This document shows, in pieces, positions 48,847 to 56,909 of a stretch of DNA of 64,000 nucleotides. Made by a program: the position numbers and the translations under genes. Below the pieces are notes generated by a model. It searched no databases and was not told the DNA's origin. It saw only the letters and a list, made by a program, of their open reading frames with translations. How positions within the stretch are numbered: the stretch's first letter is position 1; every line of letters begins with the position of its first letter. This DNA comes from DASRAP01 sp035277145 (lineage in GTDB: Bacteria > Gemmatimonadota > Gemmatimonadetes > Gemmatimonadales > Gemmatimonadaceae), in NCBI GenBank assembly GCA_035277145.1, contig DATELA010000104.1, positions 1-64,000 on the forward strand, read 5' to 3'.

Positions 48847-50459
48847 TGCAACTCACCTCGACATTCTCCATGCGCACGATTCGTCACACCCTCATCGCGT
48901 CCGCACTCGCGTTGCTTCCACTCGCTGCGCACGCGCAGGCCTTCCGCACGAGCGACAGCGTCATCAAGAAGATGTGGCAGCTCGGCATCGAGCAGTCACA
49001 GACCGAGCGACTCGCGCAAGTGCTGATCGATTCGATCGGACCGCGACTCTCCGGTACACAAGGATTCGCGTCCGCGGTCGAATGGCTCGAGAAGACGTAT
49101 CAAGGCTGGGGTGTCACCGCGCGACGCGAGCGCTACGGTACCTGGCGCGGTTGGCGCGCCGGTCCCACGCACATGGATCTCATCGCGCCGCGCACACAAA
49201 CGCTCGATGTCGAACTGCTCGCGTGGAGCGTCGGTACGAACGGACGTCCGGTCGAAGGCGAGGTTGTCGCGATTCCTGATCTCGCGGACGACGCGGCTGC
49301 GCGCCAGTGGCTCGGCACGATCCGCGGAAAGTTCGTCTTGATTTCAGCACCGGAAACAATGTGTCGCGCGCCGCAGGAACTCGAGCGCAACGCGCGCGCC
49401 ACCACTGTTGCGAACATCAACACACAACGCGCCGCGGCTCAGCAACTCTCGAGCAGACGCATTCGCTCGCTCGCACCCGCGACCGCAACACCGCAGCAAG
49501 TACAGGGCATCGTTTTCGCCCGGCTCGATTCCGCCGGCGTCGCCGGTTTGCTCAGCTCCAATTGGTCTGCCGGATGGGGCGTGAACAAAATCTTCGGCGC
49601 GCAGTCGAATGTTGTGCCGAGCATCGACGTGTCGTGCGAGGATTACGGGTTGCTGCATCGCATGGCGAGCAACAACTGGAAACCGCGCGTGCGACTCAAC
49701 GCAGAATCACAAGCGGCCGCCGACGAAGTACCGATGTTCAACGTTGTCGCCGAACTGAAGGGAACGGAGTTGCCGAACGAATACGTGCTGCTCTCCGCGC
49801 ACCTCGACAGCTGGCACGGTGCGACGGGCGCAACGGACAACGGCACGGGCACGCTGACGATGCTCGAAGCGATGCGCATTCTGAAAGCCGCCTACCCGCG
49901 TCCCAAGCGCACAATTCTCGTGGGACACTGGGGCGGCGAGGAACAGGGAACGATCGGCTCGCTCGCGTTCGGCGAAGATCACCCGGAAGTCATCAACGGC
50001 TTGCAGGTCGCGTTCAATCAGGACAACGGCACGTGGCGCGCGGAGATGATCGAAGCGCAGGGCTTCGCGAAAGCCGGCGGCAATCTCGCGCGATGGGTAT
50101 CGCAGTTGCCGAATGAAATCTCCGACAGTCTGCGCATCTCGGTGCCGGGCAACATGGCAAATACCGGCAGCGATCATTCGTCGTTCGTGTGCCGCCCCGC
50201 GCCGGCGTTCCGTTTACAGTCGAGCTACCCCGAATACCGCCAGTACACGTGGCATACGAATCGCGACACGTACGACAAGATCGTGTTCGACGACCTCAAA
50301 CAGAACGCGACGCTCGCGGCGATGATGGCGTACGCCGCGTCTGAGGATCCGGAGAAAGTGCCGCGCGATCGGTCAGTGTTGCCGGCGGGTCCGAACGGGC
50401 AAGCGCGCGCGTGGCCAACGTGCAATCGCGCACGGCGAAGCTTCGCGCCGGCCAGATAA
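48846..50459 (+). CDS. Secreted peptidase M28 family (zinc aminopeptidase-like)
   Basis: 537 residues from ATG 48846; ATG 48870 directly before MRTIRHTLIASALALLPLAA is an equally good start for the signal peptide. A PA-like insert lies in the middle (VEGEVVAIPDLADDAAARQW). The M28 zinc ligands are visible: LLSAHLDSWHG (about residue 317), GATDNGTG (Asp), WGGEEQGTIGS (Glu pair, about 364), then FNQDNG and NTGSDHSSF (His). All metal ligands appear intact, so it is probably an active secreted aminopeptidase or carboxypeptidase. It is coupled to the small membrane protein upstream. A nested hairpin follows its stop. Confidence 0.88.
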   Translation: MQLTSTFSMRTIRHTLIASALALLPLAAHAQAFRTSDSVIKKMWQLGIEQSQTERLAQVLIDSIGPRLSGTQGFASAVEWLEKTYQGWGVTARRERYGTWRGWRAGPTHMDLIAPRTQTLDVELLAWSVGTNGRPVEGEVVAIPDLADDAAARQWLGTIRGKFVLISAPETMCRAPQELERNARATTVANINTQRAAAQQLSSRRIRSLAPATATPQQVQGIVFARLDSAGVAGLLSSNWSAGWGVNKIFGAQSNVVPSIDVSCEDYGLLHRMASNNWKPRVRLNAESQAAADEVPMFNVVAELKGTELPNEYVLLSAHLDSWHGATGATDNGTGTLTMLEAMRILKAAYPRPKRTILVGHWGGEEQGTIGSLAFGEDHPEVINGLQVAFNQDNGTWRAEMIEAQGFAKAGGNLARWVSQLPNEISDSLRISVPGNMANTGSDHSSFVCRPAPAFRLQSSYPEYRQYTWHTNRDTYDKIVFDDLKQNATLAAMMAYAASEDPEKVPRDRSVLPAGPNGQARAWPTCNRARRSFAPAR

Positions 50460-50469
50460 CTGCAACTGC

Positions 50470-50622
50470 AAACGCAACGCAGAGCCGCAGAGGACGCGGA
50501 GCTTCGCAGAGGACTGACTGTTGGTAACAGCGCTCGCCGAGCGCGGGTCGGCGTGGCGAGCGTTGTTACCCCAAGTCTTTCTCTGCGGCCCTCTGCGTTC
50601 TCAGCGGCTCTGCGTTGCGTTT
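50470..50622. repeat. Nested hairpin built from CGCAGAG words, between convergent genes
   Basis: The outer arms AAACGCAACGCAGAGCCGC (50470-50488) and GCGGCTCTGCGTTGCGTTT (50604-50622) are perfect 19-base inverted copies. Inside is a second hairpin, GGTAACAGCGCTCGCC (50523-50538) with GGCGAGCGTTGTTACC (50555-50570), matching 15 of 16 bases. It fills the gap between the convergent M28 and HpcH-like genes and could stop transcription from both sides. Confidence 0.88.
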
Positions 50623-50634
50623 GTCGTTCAACGA

Positions 50635-51639
50635 CTACTTGCGACCCGAGAGGCGATGGCCGGTTAACACCGCATTGAACGCGGCTGAGTCGCGTCGCTG
50701 CATGATGAGGAAATTCCAGCCGGCCTTCATCAGCGTCTCGACTTCCGCGGGATTATTCGCAGGATAGCCGCACGCTTTCTTGTATTCCTTGCACGCGGCG
50801 AGAATTGCCGCGACGCCGGCGTCGAATCCAGCCTGATCGCGTACGCGCCGGCCGGTTGAATCCTGCGACGAGAACACGCCGCCGAGCGTTCCTGCTCCTG
50901 CAATCACGACTGCGACTCCAGGCATCGCCGCGATCGCGCGCGCATTCGCAATGCCAGGTTTGCTCTCGATGATCACCCCGATGAGCAACTCACCATTCGG
51001 ATTGAGCGGCCACACGTCGGCCTTTTGCAGATACTGCGCCGGCGTCATGCCCCAATACGCTGCAGCGCGTTCAAAACCCGACTCCGGACGCGTGCCACCT
51101 TTCGATACGAAACGCATTGCGGAAATGACCTGATTCACCTCTTCGACCGTTTCCACTTCCTGCATCTCGACCTTCACCTGTCCTTCGTTCAGCTGATCGA
51201 TCAATCGCTGAATTGACGCCGCTTCGTTGCCATGAATGATCGGGATCTTTGCGGCGAACGGATGCGTGCGCGCCGACCCGCCCGCGGCCACGATGGCCTT
51301 CATGTATTCGCGATACTGTTCGACCGTATTCGGCGAGAACGAATTGAGTACGAAGTCACCGAGTGTGTACGCGACGGTTTCGCGCGCGACATCGGCCATG
51401 ACAATCGGTGGCGGCGTTGTCGTATCCGCCGCAGCGCCACCGCGTCCTCCGCGACCACCGCCGCCCCGGCCGCGCGCGTACACCGGATTGTTGACGCCGA
51501 GTACCGGAAGTCCCTGCTGGATGAGCGGGATCATCCGATTCATGCGATCCGTGGTCTGCGTTTGCGCGGACGCCTGACCAGAAGAAACATCCGCCGACAA
51601 TACGAGACCGAGCGCAGCAACGACGACGGTGGAACGCAT
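50635..51639 (-). CDS. Secreted HpcH/HpaI aldolase-like protein with altered metal site
   Basis: 334 residues with a signal peptide (MRSTVVVAALGLVLSADVSS), unlike cytosolic HpcH/HpaI aldolases. After an RGG-rich linker (YARGRGGGGRGGRGG) a barrel follows with the family segments IIHGNEAASIQRLIDQLNEG, IGVIIESKPGIANARAIAAM and VAVVIAGAGTLGG. The metal ligand Glu (IIESKPG) is present, but the second ligand Asp, expected 26 residues later in a GPxDL-like motif, is Thr (GAGTLGG). It may therefore lack aldolase activity. It is transcribed with the propeller gene upstream of it on the same strand. Confidence 0.78.
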   Translation of the reverse strand: MRSTVVVAALGLVLSADVSSGQASAQTQTTDRMNRMIPLIQQGLPVLGVNNPVYARGRGGGGRGGRGGAAADTTTPPPIVMADVARETVAYTLGDFVLNSFSPNTVEQYREYMKAIVAAGGSARTHPFAAKIPIIHGNEAASIQRLIDQLNEGQVKVEMQEVETVEEVNQVISAMRFVSKGGTRPESGFERAAAYWGMTPAQYLQKADVWPLNPNGELLIGVIIESKPGIANARAIAAMPGVAVVIAGAGTLGGVFSSQDSTGRRVRDQAGFDAGVAAILAACKEYKKACGYPANNPAEVETLMKAGWNFLIMQRRDSAAFNAVLTGHRLSGRK

Positions 51640-51674
51640 GCAACCTCCTCGAATGAAGTGACGAGGCCGAAAAG

Positions 51675-52862
51675 CTACCGGGCCGGCCTCAGCTTCACCA
51701 CAGTCGGCACGTCATCCGCGTCGCGAGTCACGCCCCAGATGGCATCGCCACGCGCCGCATACGGCGTAAACCCGCGCGCGACGGCGACGCGACCGACGAA
51801 CTTTCCATCGGGCTCATAGATATCCCAGCGCAATTCACGCGATCGATAGGGCACGACAGGAAGTGGATTCGGTTGCGCTGTTGCAGGCGCATCTGGCGTG
51901 TACTTCTCCGATTCGACGCTGAGTTGCACCCAGATCCGCCCCTCGGCGCCGATCAGGAAACTGCCATACGCCGGCTTGGTGTCCGGAATGTCGGGCCCAG
52001 ACCATTTCCAATCGGGCTGGGTGCGGCGCATGCTCGCTTCGAGTTGCGCGTGGTATTTATCTCGCTCATCGCGCGTCACCGCCACGGGCGTGTATTCTCG
52101 TTCAACTCGCACCGGACGGCCGTTGAACGTCGTGTTGAACACGTACGGGCGCCCCGGACCAGAAACGACGAAGCCGAGCGGGCTCGTCGCGGATCGCGTC
52201 GACGTCCCAAATGGAAGGGTTCGCCCCATCCGGCTGCCCCCGTCAGGACTTTGCGCGCGCAGTATCGGATCGCCTGGATACTGCGGAATGATGATCGTAT
52301 CGCGAAGCACGCCAGCGAGATCGTAGCCGACGATCGCGCCAAGATTCTGCTGGCGGTCCGTCGGATTCGCCGGATTGGGAACACTCCATTGCATCCACAC
52401 GCGATTGCGCACGTCTGCAGTGAGTGCGCCGCTCGTGTACGTGCGGCCACTCATTTTGATGAGCCAATTCGCGACGAATGATCCGTCGGCGTTGTAGATG
52501 TTTATCCGGGAATTCCCGGCGTCCCACGCAGCGAGCTTTCCGTCGGGGCGTATAGTGATGCCGTTGATGCCGTCATACTCGCCCGGCCCCGCACCCTTCC
52601 GGCCGATCCGTTTCAGTCCGGTGCCGTCGGCGTTGAGCATCCACAATGAAGGCGTCTTCTCGTCCCACACGTACACGCGCCCGTCGGGCGCTACGGCCAT
52701 GCCATCGACGGTACCGATCTCCGCTGACGCGTCGCTCGCCTGCCATTCGGGAACAAGGCGTCGCACCGCGCTCGCGGGAACGTCACCGTTGCCGCGCACC
52801 ACGAGTGTATCGGCGCGTTGTTGTGTAGTGGCGAGAACAAGCGCCGCGGCGAGAACAAACAT
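51675..52862 (-). CDS. Secreted 6-bladed beta-propeller-like protein
   Basis: 395 residues with a short signal sequence (MFVLAAALVLATTQQ). Blade motifs include VDGMAVAPDGRVYVWDEKTP, LKRIGRKGAGPGEYDGINGI and ITIRPDGKLAAWDAGNSRIN; G-x-G-P-G-E-Y is the signature shared with the propeller at 38520. It is 36 bases upstream of the HpcH-like gene on the same strand and 90 bases downstream of the acetamidase-like gene. A binding or sensing role outside the cytoplasm is inferred. Confidence 0.75.
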   Translation of the reverse strand: MFVLAAALVLATTQQRADTLVVRGNGDVPASAVRRLVPEWQASDASAEIGTVDGMAVAPDGRVYVWDEKTPSLWMLNADGTGLKRIGRKGAGPGEYDGINGITIRPDGKLAAWDAGNSRINIYNADGSFVANWLIKMSGRTYTSGALTADVRNRVWMQWSVPNPANPTDRQQNLGAIVGYDLAGVLRDTIIIPQYPGDPILRAQSPDGGSRMGRTLPFGTSTRSATSPLGFVVSGPGRPYVFNTTFNGRPVRVEREYTPVAVTRDERDKYHAQLEASMRRTQPDWKWSGPDIPDTKPAYGSFLIGAEGRIWVQLSVESEKYTPDAPATAQPNPLPVVPYRSRELRWDIYEPDGKFVGRVAVARGFTPYAARGDAIWGVTRDADDVPTVVKLRPAR

Positions 52863-52952
52863 TGCGAGTGCTCCGACTGGATTAGGTCGTCAGTTGGACA
52901 CCGCGGGGTGCGGGGCGCGTTGCGCCCACAGCGCCGCGGAGTTGCGGCGAGC

Positions 52953-54008
52953 CTATTTCTGTCCGAGCACCGACTTCGCGATCATCATGTGCACGCCGAG
53001 GTTACCGTCGACCACTTGCGTAATGCGCAGATCGGCGATCATCGACGCGGTTTGATACGCCTCGACTTGCGTGATCTTTTTTGTTTCCTGAATGAACTTC
53101 ACCATCTCGCGAATCGCGGTTCTGGTCGCGACAACGAGTGATGTGTCCGCGCCCATCGTGATCCAGTGCGTCGGCGTTTCGGCGCGCGGCCATTCGAGTT
53201 TCATGTCCTTGCGCACGACGACCTGAATGCGGCCTTTGAGATTCGTTTCAAGTCCAGTCTGATCGACTTCGCCGTCGCCTTGCGTTGCGTGTCCGTCGCC
53301 GAGTTCGAGCAACGCACCTTTCACCCACACGGGGATGTAGAGCGTGGTGCCGGCGACGAGTTCTTTGTTGTCGAGATTGCCGGCGTGCTGATGCGGTGGA
53401 TTGCTGCTCACGCGTCCCTTTTCACGTGCGGGCGCAACGCCGATCGATCCAAAGAACGGACGCAGCGGGACCGTGATGCCCGGCGCGATTTCGGCGGTCA
53501 TCTTTTCGCGGTCCATCCGTATGAGTCGCGTTGCACCGCCGCCGCCGCGACCACCGCGTCCCGTTGCGGTATCACCGGGATTACGACACAACTCGCGCAC
53601 GTAGCCGCTGCATCCGTTGTAGCCGTAAGGAATCGGCAAATCGATGCGCTGGATGCGCACTTCGAGTACGTCGCCGGAATCCGCGCCTTCTACATAGATG
53701 GGCCCGGTGAGAATGTGACCACCGGGTCCGCGCGCTTCGCCGGTTACTTGTGCGACGATGTCGCGCAGGTTCTGCGGAATGTCTTCTGGTTTCACTCCCA
53801 AACGCTCGAGCGTCGTGGGAATGCTCGTGAGCATGGTTTCGATGTCGACCATGTCACCCGAGTTGATGCGCAATACCGGCTTGGCTTCGGACCAGTAGTA
53901 GCCGTACGCGACCGTCGCGGGAGTCGCGGGGAGCTGATGAACTTTCTGCGCGCGAGCATCGGTGACGAAGAGCGCGGTCAGTGCAGCGATGGCGAGAAGG
54001 CGAGTCAT
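52953..54008 (-). CDS. Secreted acetamidase/formamidase-family protein
   Basis: 351 residues with a signal peptide (MTRLLAIAALTALFVTDARA). The FmdA/AmdA fold is recognised by RINSGDMVDIETMLTSIP, GGHILTGPIYVEGADSGDVL, FFGSIGVAPA, PPHQHAGNLDNKELVAGTTL and LELGDGHATQGDGEVDQTGL. A GRGGRGGGGATR insert lies in a loop. These enzymes hydrolyse formamide or short amides; here it would act in the periplasm. The start ATG lies only 7 bases downstream (on the minus strand) of a 15-bp minisatellite, which may influence expression. Confidence 0.9.
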   Translation of the reverse strand: MTRLLAIAALTALFVTDARAQKVHQLPATPATVAYGYYWSEAKPVLRINSGDMVDIETMLTSIPTTLERLGVKPEDIPQNLRDIVAQVTGEARGPGGHILTGPIYVEGADSGDVLEVRIQRIDLPIPYGYNGCSGYVRELCRNPGDTATGRGGRGGGGATRLIRMDREKMTAEIAPGITVPLRPFFGSIGVAPAREKGRVSSNPPHQHAGNLDNKELVAGTTLYIPVWVKGALLELGDGHATQGDGEVDQTGLETNLKGRIQVVVRKDMKLEWPRAETPTHWITMGADTSLVVATRTAIREMVKFIQETKKITQVEAYQTASMIADLRITQVVDGNLGVHMMIAKSVLGQK

Positions 54009-54015
54009 GGGAAGG

Positions 54016-54180
54016 GCTGAAGGCAGAACAGCTGAAGACAGAACAGATGAAGGCAGAACGGCTGAAGGCAGAACAGCTGAAGGCGGAACAGCTGAAGGCG
54101 GAACAGCTGAAGGCGGAACAGCTGAAGGCGGAACAGCTGAAGGCGGAACAGCTGAAGGCGGAACAGCTGAAGGCAGAACA
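54016..54180. repeat. 15-bp minisatellite GCTGAAGGCRGAACA, 11 units
   Basis: Eleven contiguous 15-base units run without interruption from 54016 to 54180; the central six (54076-54165) are identical. It lies immediately upstream of the acetamidase start, where its promoter and ribosome-binding site should be. Because the unit is a multiple of three, it can be read as repeated LKAEQ or AEGGT, but no gene evidence supports those frames. Confidence 0.95.
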
Positions 54181-54212
54181 GACGAATTCTGAAGCCAGAA
54201 CGGGACGACGCG

Positions 54213-55289
54213 CTAGGGCGTCAATCCGCGCAACACGGGGACGAGCGCGTCCTGATACTGCCCGGCCACCGCGCGCTTGTGCGCAATGATCTTTTCGCTG
54301 CGCTGCGCAATTTCCGCGCGCATTTTTTTGAACAACGCCACGACATCATCCACCGGCTGGCCGACGGTCACCATCTCGGCCTTGAAGCCGAGCGCCGTCC
54401 CGCCGCGCTTGTCGTGCGCAATGCAAATCCCGGGTATCCCCTGCGACGCCGCGATGCCGATGCCGTGCACGCGATGGCCGATCACGATGTCGTAGCGCGA
54501 ATAGATCTCGCGGTAATCCGCGGCGTCGAACGAGTACCGCAGCCCCATGTCGGCGAACGTCAGACGCGCGTGCGACAGCTCGTCGATGTAATGCGCGACG
54601 AGCTCGAACTCCACTTCGCGCCCAATCTGTTCGCGCAAACGCCGGTACAGTGACGTCATATACGCGAACGTGTCTGCTGAAACGCGATTATGCTTGACCG
54701 CGCGATCGCTGCCGAAGATCAAACCCACGCGCTTCACATCGCGGCGTTGCGTTTCGCTCGTGCACGACAACAGCGCCGGACACGTGATGTGCCGCGCGTT
54801 GACCGGCTTGAGCGCAAGCGCCGTGCGTTCCTCGCGGCAGGCAATCAGCCGCGCGTCGCGCAGCACCTGCATTTCCGTCTCGGTGAAATACGTCGCATCG
54901 AGCGTGAAATCGTTCGCCGAACCGATGCCGAGGAAGATCGTGGGGATTTTGCGCGCCGCGATCAGTTCATAGAGCGGCGCGAGACGGCGTCCGTGCCATT
55001 CGGGCGAACCCGCGAACACGACGAGGTCCACAATCGCGGGATCGGTGTCGTCCTTGAACGAATTGTCCAGAAACGGCGCGAGCTTTCCGCCGAATACCGC
55101 GCTATCGAGCTTGGACAACCACCACATCCGCGTGCGGCGCGTCTGCGGATTGCGATTGAACACGATGGGGTTGAACTCAAGCCCGGCGGCGCGCAGCGCG
55201 TTCATGCAGCCGAACGCGATGAACTCGTCGCCGGGATTCCATTGGCGCGTCGCGGAGAAAACGACGTTGAGCGTGCGCTGCGTTTGCAC
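54213..55289 (-). CDS. Polysaccharide pyruvyl transferase-family protein
   Basis: 358 residues. Family features: SATRQWNPGDEFIAFGCMNA at the N-terminus, VVFAGSPEWHGRRLAPLYEL, TIFLGIGSANDFTLDATYFT, and late YDIVIGHRVHGIGIAASQGI (the conserved R-H/H-G pattern), then PVDDVVALFKKM. Members transfer pyruvate ketals to sugars of exopolysaccharide or cell-wall polymers. No glycosyltransferase or polysaccharide genes are nearby, so the acceptor is unknown. A membrane protein gene precedes it on the same strand. Confidence 0.87.
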   Translation of the reverse strand: MQTQRTLNVVFSATRQWNPGDEFIAFGCMNALRAAGLEFNPIVFNRNPQTRRTRMWWLSKLDSAVFGGKLAPFLDNSFKDDTDPAIVDLVVFAGSPEWHGRRLAPLYELIAARKIPTIFLGIGSANDFTLDATYFTETEMQVLRDARLIACREERTALALKPVNARHITCPALLSCTSETQRRDVKRVGLIFGSDRAVKHNRVSADTFAYMTSLYRRLREQIGREVEFELVAHYIDELSHARLTFADMGLRYSFDAADYREIYSRYDIVIGHRVHGIGIAASQGIPGICIAHDKRGGTALGFKAEMVTVGQPVDDVVALFKKMRAEIAQRSEKIIAHKRAVAGQYQDALVPVLRGLTP

Positions 55290-55310
55290 GCACCAAATGT
55301 AGAGCGAGTG

Positions 55311-56003
55311 CTATCCCTTCACAGCGTTCAACACGTCTTTCACGGACTGCACGGGGTGCAGAATGTTGTAGTCGATGCGGCCTTTGACGAGCCACGACAG
55401 CGCGAACAGTTCGAGCGCGATGGCTTCGGGCAGGAAGATCGACTGTTTTTTCCACCCGCTCCACAGCGCCCATGCCATGCACGCGATGATGCCGACACCG
55501 CAGAACACGTACAGAGCGTTTCGCCGTGTCTTATCCGGAGTGGGCGTTGCGCCCTTCCCCGTTTTCGTGAACAGCACGAGACAATAGAACGCGAAACACG
55601 AGAACAGCGTGGCCGCCGCGAGGTAGTGCGTTTTGCCGTGCCACGTCGTCCACCAGTCGGGCGTGAGCGACTCAACCGGCGGCGTCGCTGGATTGAGCGC
55701 AACGATTGCGGCGGCGACACCGGCAAGGATCGCCGTGCGCCGATCGAGCGTGTACCAGTCGTTGCCGTACCCTTTGTACGTGAGCATGAACGCCGAGAGC
55801 GCGGCGAGCGTGCCGACAAAGACCACGATGGCACCAGAGTAGTAATACGCACTGATGGAGCCGAGGACTTCACCCGGCGTCAGTCCGTCAGTGGGTCGTC
55901 GTGCAGCAAGGATGATGATGAGCAGCGGAAGCAACGCTCCGGCCGCACCAATGAACTTTCTGTGCAAATGACCGGAAGCGTCGTCGATATTCTTGGGCAG
56001 CAT
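55311..56003 (-). CDS. Multi-pass membrane protein (DUF998-like)
   Basis: 230 residues with about six helices: FIGAAGALLPLLIIILAA, GAIVVFVGTLAALSAFML, TAILAGVAAAIVALNPA, YLAAATLFSCFAFYCLVLF, YVFCGVGIIACMAWALW, and SIFLPEAIALELFALSWLV. The pattern and length resemble DUF998 or frag-like proteins, but I cannot assign a family securely. It is 21 bases upstream of the pyruvyl transferase gene. The function is unknown. Confidence 0.65.
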   Translation of the reverse strand: MLPKNIDDASGHLHRKFIGAAGALLPLLIIILAARRPTDGLTPGEVLGSISAYYYSGAIVVFVGTLAALSAFMLTYKGYGNDWYTLDRRTAILAGVAAAIVALNPATPPVESLTPDWWTTWHGKTHYLAAATLFSCFAFYCLVLFTKTGKGATPTPDKTRRNALYVFCGVGIIACMAWALWSGWKKQSIFLPEAIALELFALSWLVKGRIDYNILHPVQSVKDVLNAVKG

Positions 56004-56089
56004 CGGAGCCTCGTCGCTGGAGGAGCTGCTGGACCGCGCGAACGCTCCACTATGCCGTCAAAGGGCAAGAGTGGCAACAAAGTGTCCGG

Positions 56090-56163
56090 CGGCGTGACAC
56101 CCTGCGCCCTGAACCCTGCACCCTCAACCCCACTACAGCCTACAGCCTACCGCCTAAACCCTA
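56090..56163. repeat. CCCTGAACCCTGCACCCT-type simple repeat
   Basis: Short words CCCTG, CACCCT, CAACCCCACTAC and AGCCTACAGCCTACCGCCTA repeat irregularly just after the VWA gene stop (minus strand). A closely related block (CACCCTCCACCCCACTACCG, CCTACCGCCTAGACCCTACA) lies at 60483-60533. Confidence 0.8.
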
Positions 56164-56165
56164 CT

Positions 56166-56909
56166 TCACATCACGCCGACGGCGCGCACGCGGAAGTCCA
56201 CGTTATCCGACACCCAATTCCACAAATCCAGCTGCTCTTCCGGTGGCATTCCTTGCACATAGTGCTGCCGCCACGTGTTCATCACTTCATCGTCGACCGT
56301 CCACATGCGCACGCGATGACGCGGTACACGTTTCTCCCAATTCACTGCAACCGTCGGTCGCGGAAACAGCAGTCGCACCGTTACGCTCTTCGACAAATAC
56401 TCGATGTCGTCGAGCTTGATGCGCCTGTACTTGCTGAGCGTGTCACCCTGCTCAGCGGGGGAGTCGGGCAGTCCATCGGTCAGCAACACAATGTCGACCG
56501 GCGACAATACCAGGTTCTGCCGCTTCACCAGCGTCGCCACGCGCGTGAAGAACGGGTTGAAATCCGTGTTCGCGTCGCGCGACGGATACTCTCGCCGCAA
56601 ATAGTCGGCGATTTCTTCGACGCTCATACTCTGGAACGTGTGAATCGGCTGAAACGATTTCGTTTCATCCGCGATCTCGCCGCCAATCGTTCCCACGAAC
56701 AACGCCGACGGCGCCTTCAGATCGCCAAGACCTTGCAGCCGCGCATAGATGTAGTTGGCCGCGAAGTCGATGGCACTTTCATAGTTCTGTCGAAACGATC
56801 CGCTCACGTCGATGCCCACAACGAGCGTGGATCGCGCGACCTGCGCACGATCACCGCCTGGCGCGCATGCCATTACCGCAGCGAGTACCACCGCGAGTCG
56901 TCGCATCAT
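56166..56909 (-). CDS. VWA-like lipoprotein
   Basis: 247 residues. The signal ends in a lipobox (AAVMACAPG, Cys about 15). A von Willebrand A fold follows with a MIDAS pattern: VVGIDVSGSFRQNYESAIDF (DxSxS), a Thr in the NTDFNPFF region, and DIVLLTDGLPDSPAEQGDTL (third metal segment). The protein therefore probably binds a divalent metal and a partner protein outside the inner membrane. It overlaps the upstream membrane-protein gene by four bases, indicating a two-gene unit. The partner and role are unknown. Confidence 0.72.
   Translation of the reverse strand: MMRRLAVVLAAVMACAPGGDRAQVARSTLVVGIDVSGSFRQNYESAIDFAANYIYARLQGLGDLKAPSALFVGTIGGEIADETKSFQPIHTFQSMSVEEIADYLRREYPSRDANTDFNPFFTRVATLVKRQNLVLSPVDIVLLTDGLPDSPAEQGDTLSKYRRIKLDDIEYLSKSVTVRLLFPRPTVAVNWEKRVPRHRVRMWTVDDEVMNTWRQHYVQGMPPEEQLDLWNWVSDNVDFRVRAVGVM

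Noticed and set aside
53981..54289. Open frames reading LKAEQ or AEGGT repeats through the 15-bp minisatellite
   Set aside because: Any 15-base repeat lacking stops stays open. There is no conserved N-terminus, no ribosome-binding site, and the frame runs antisense into the pyruvyl transferase gene.
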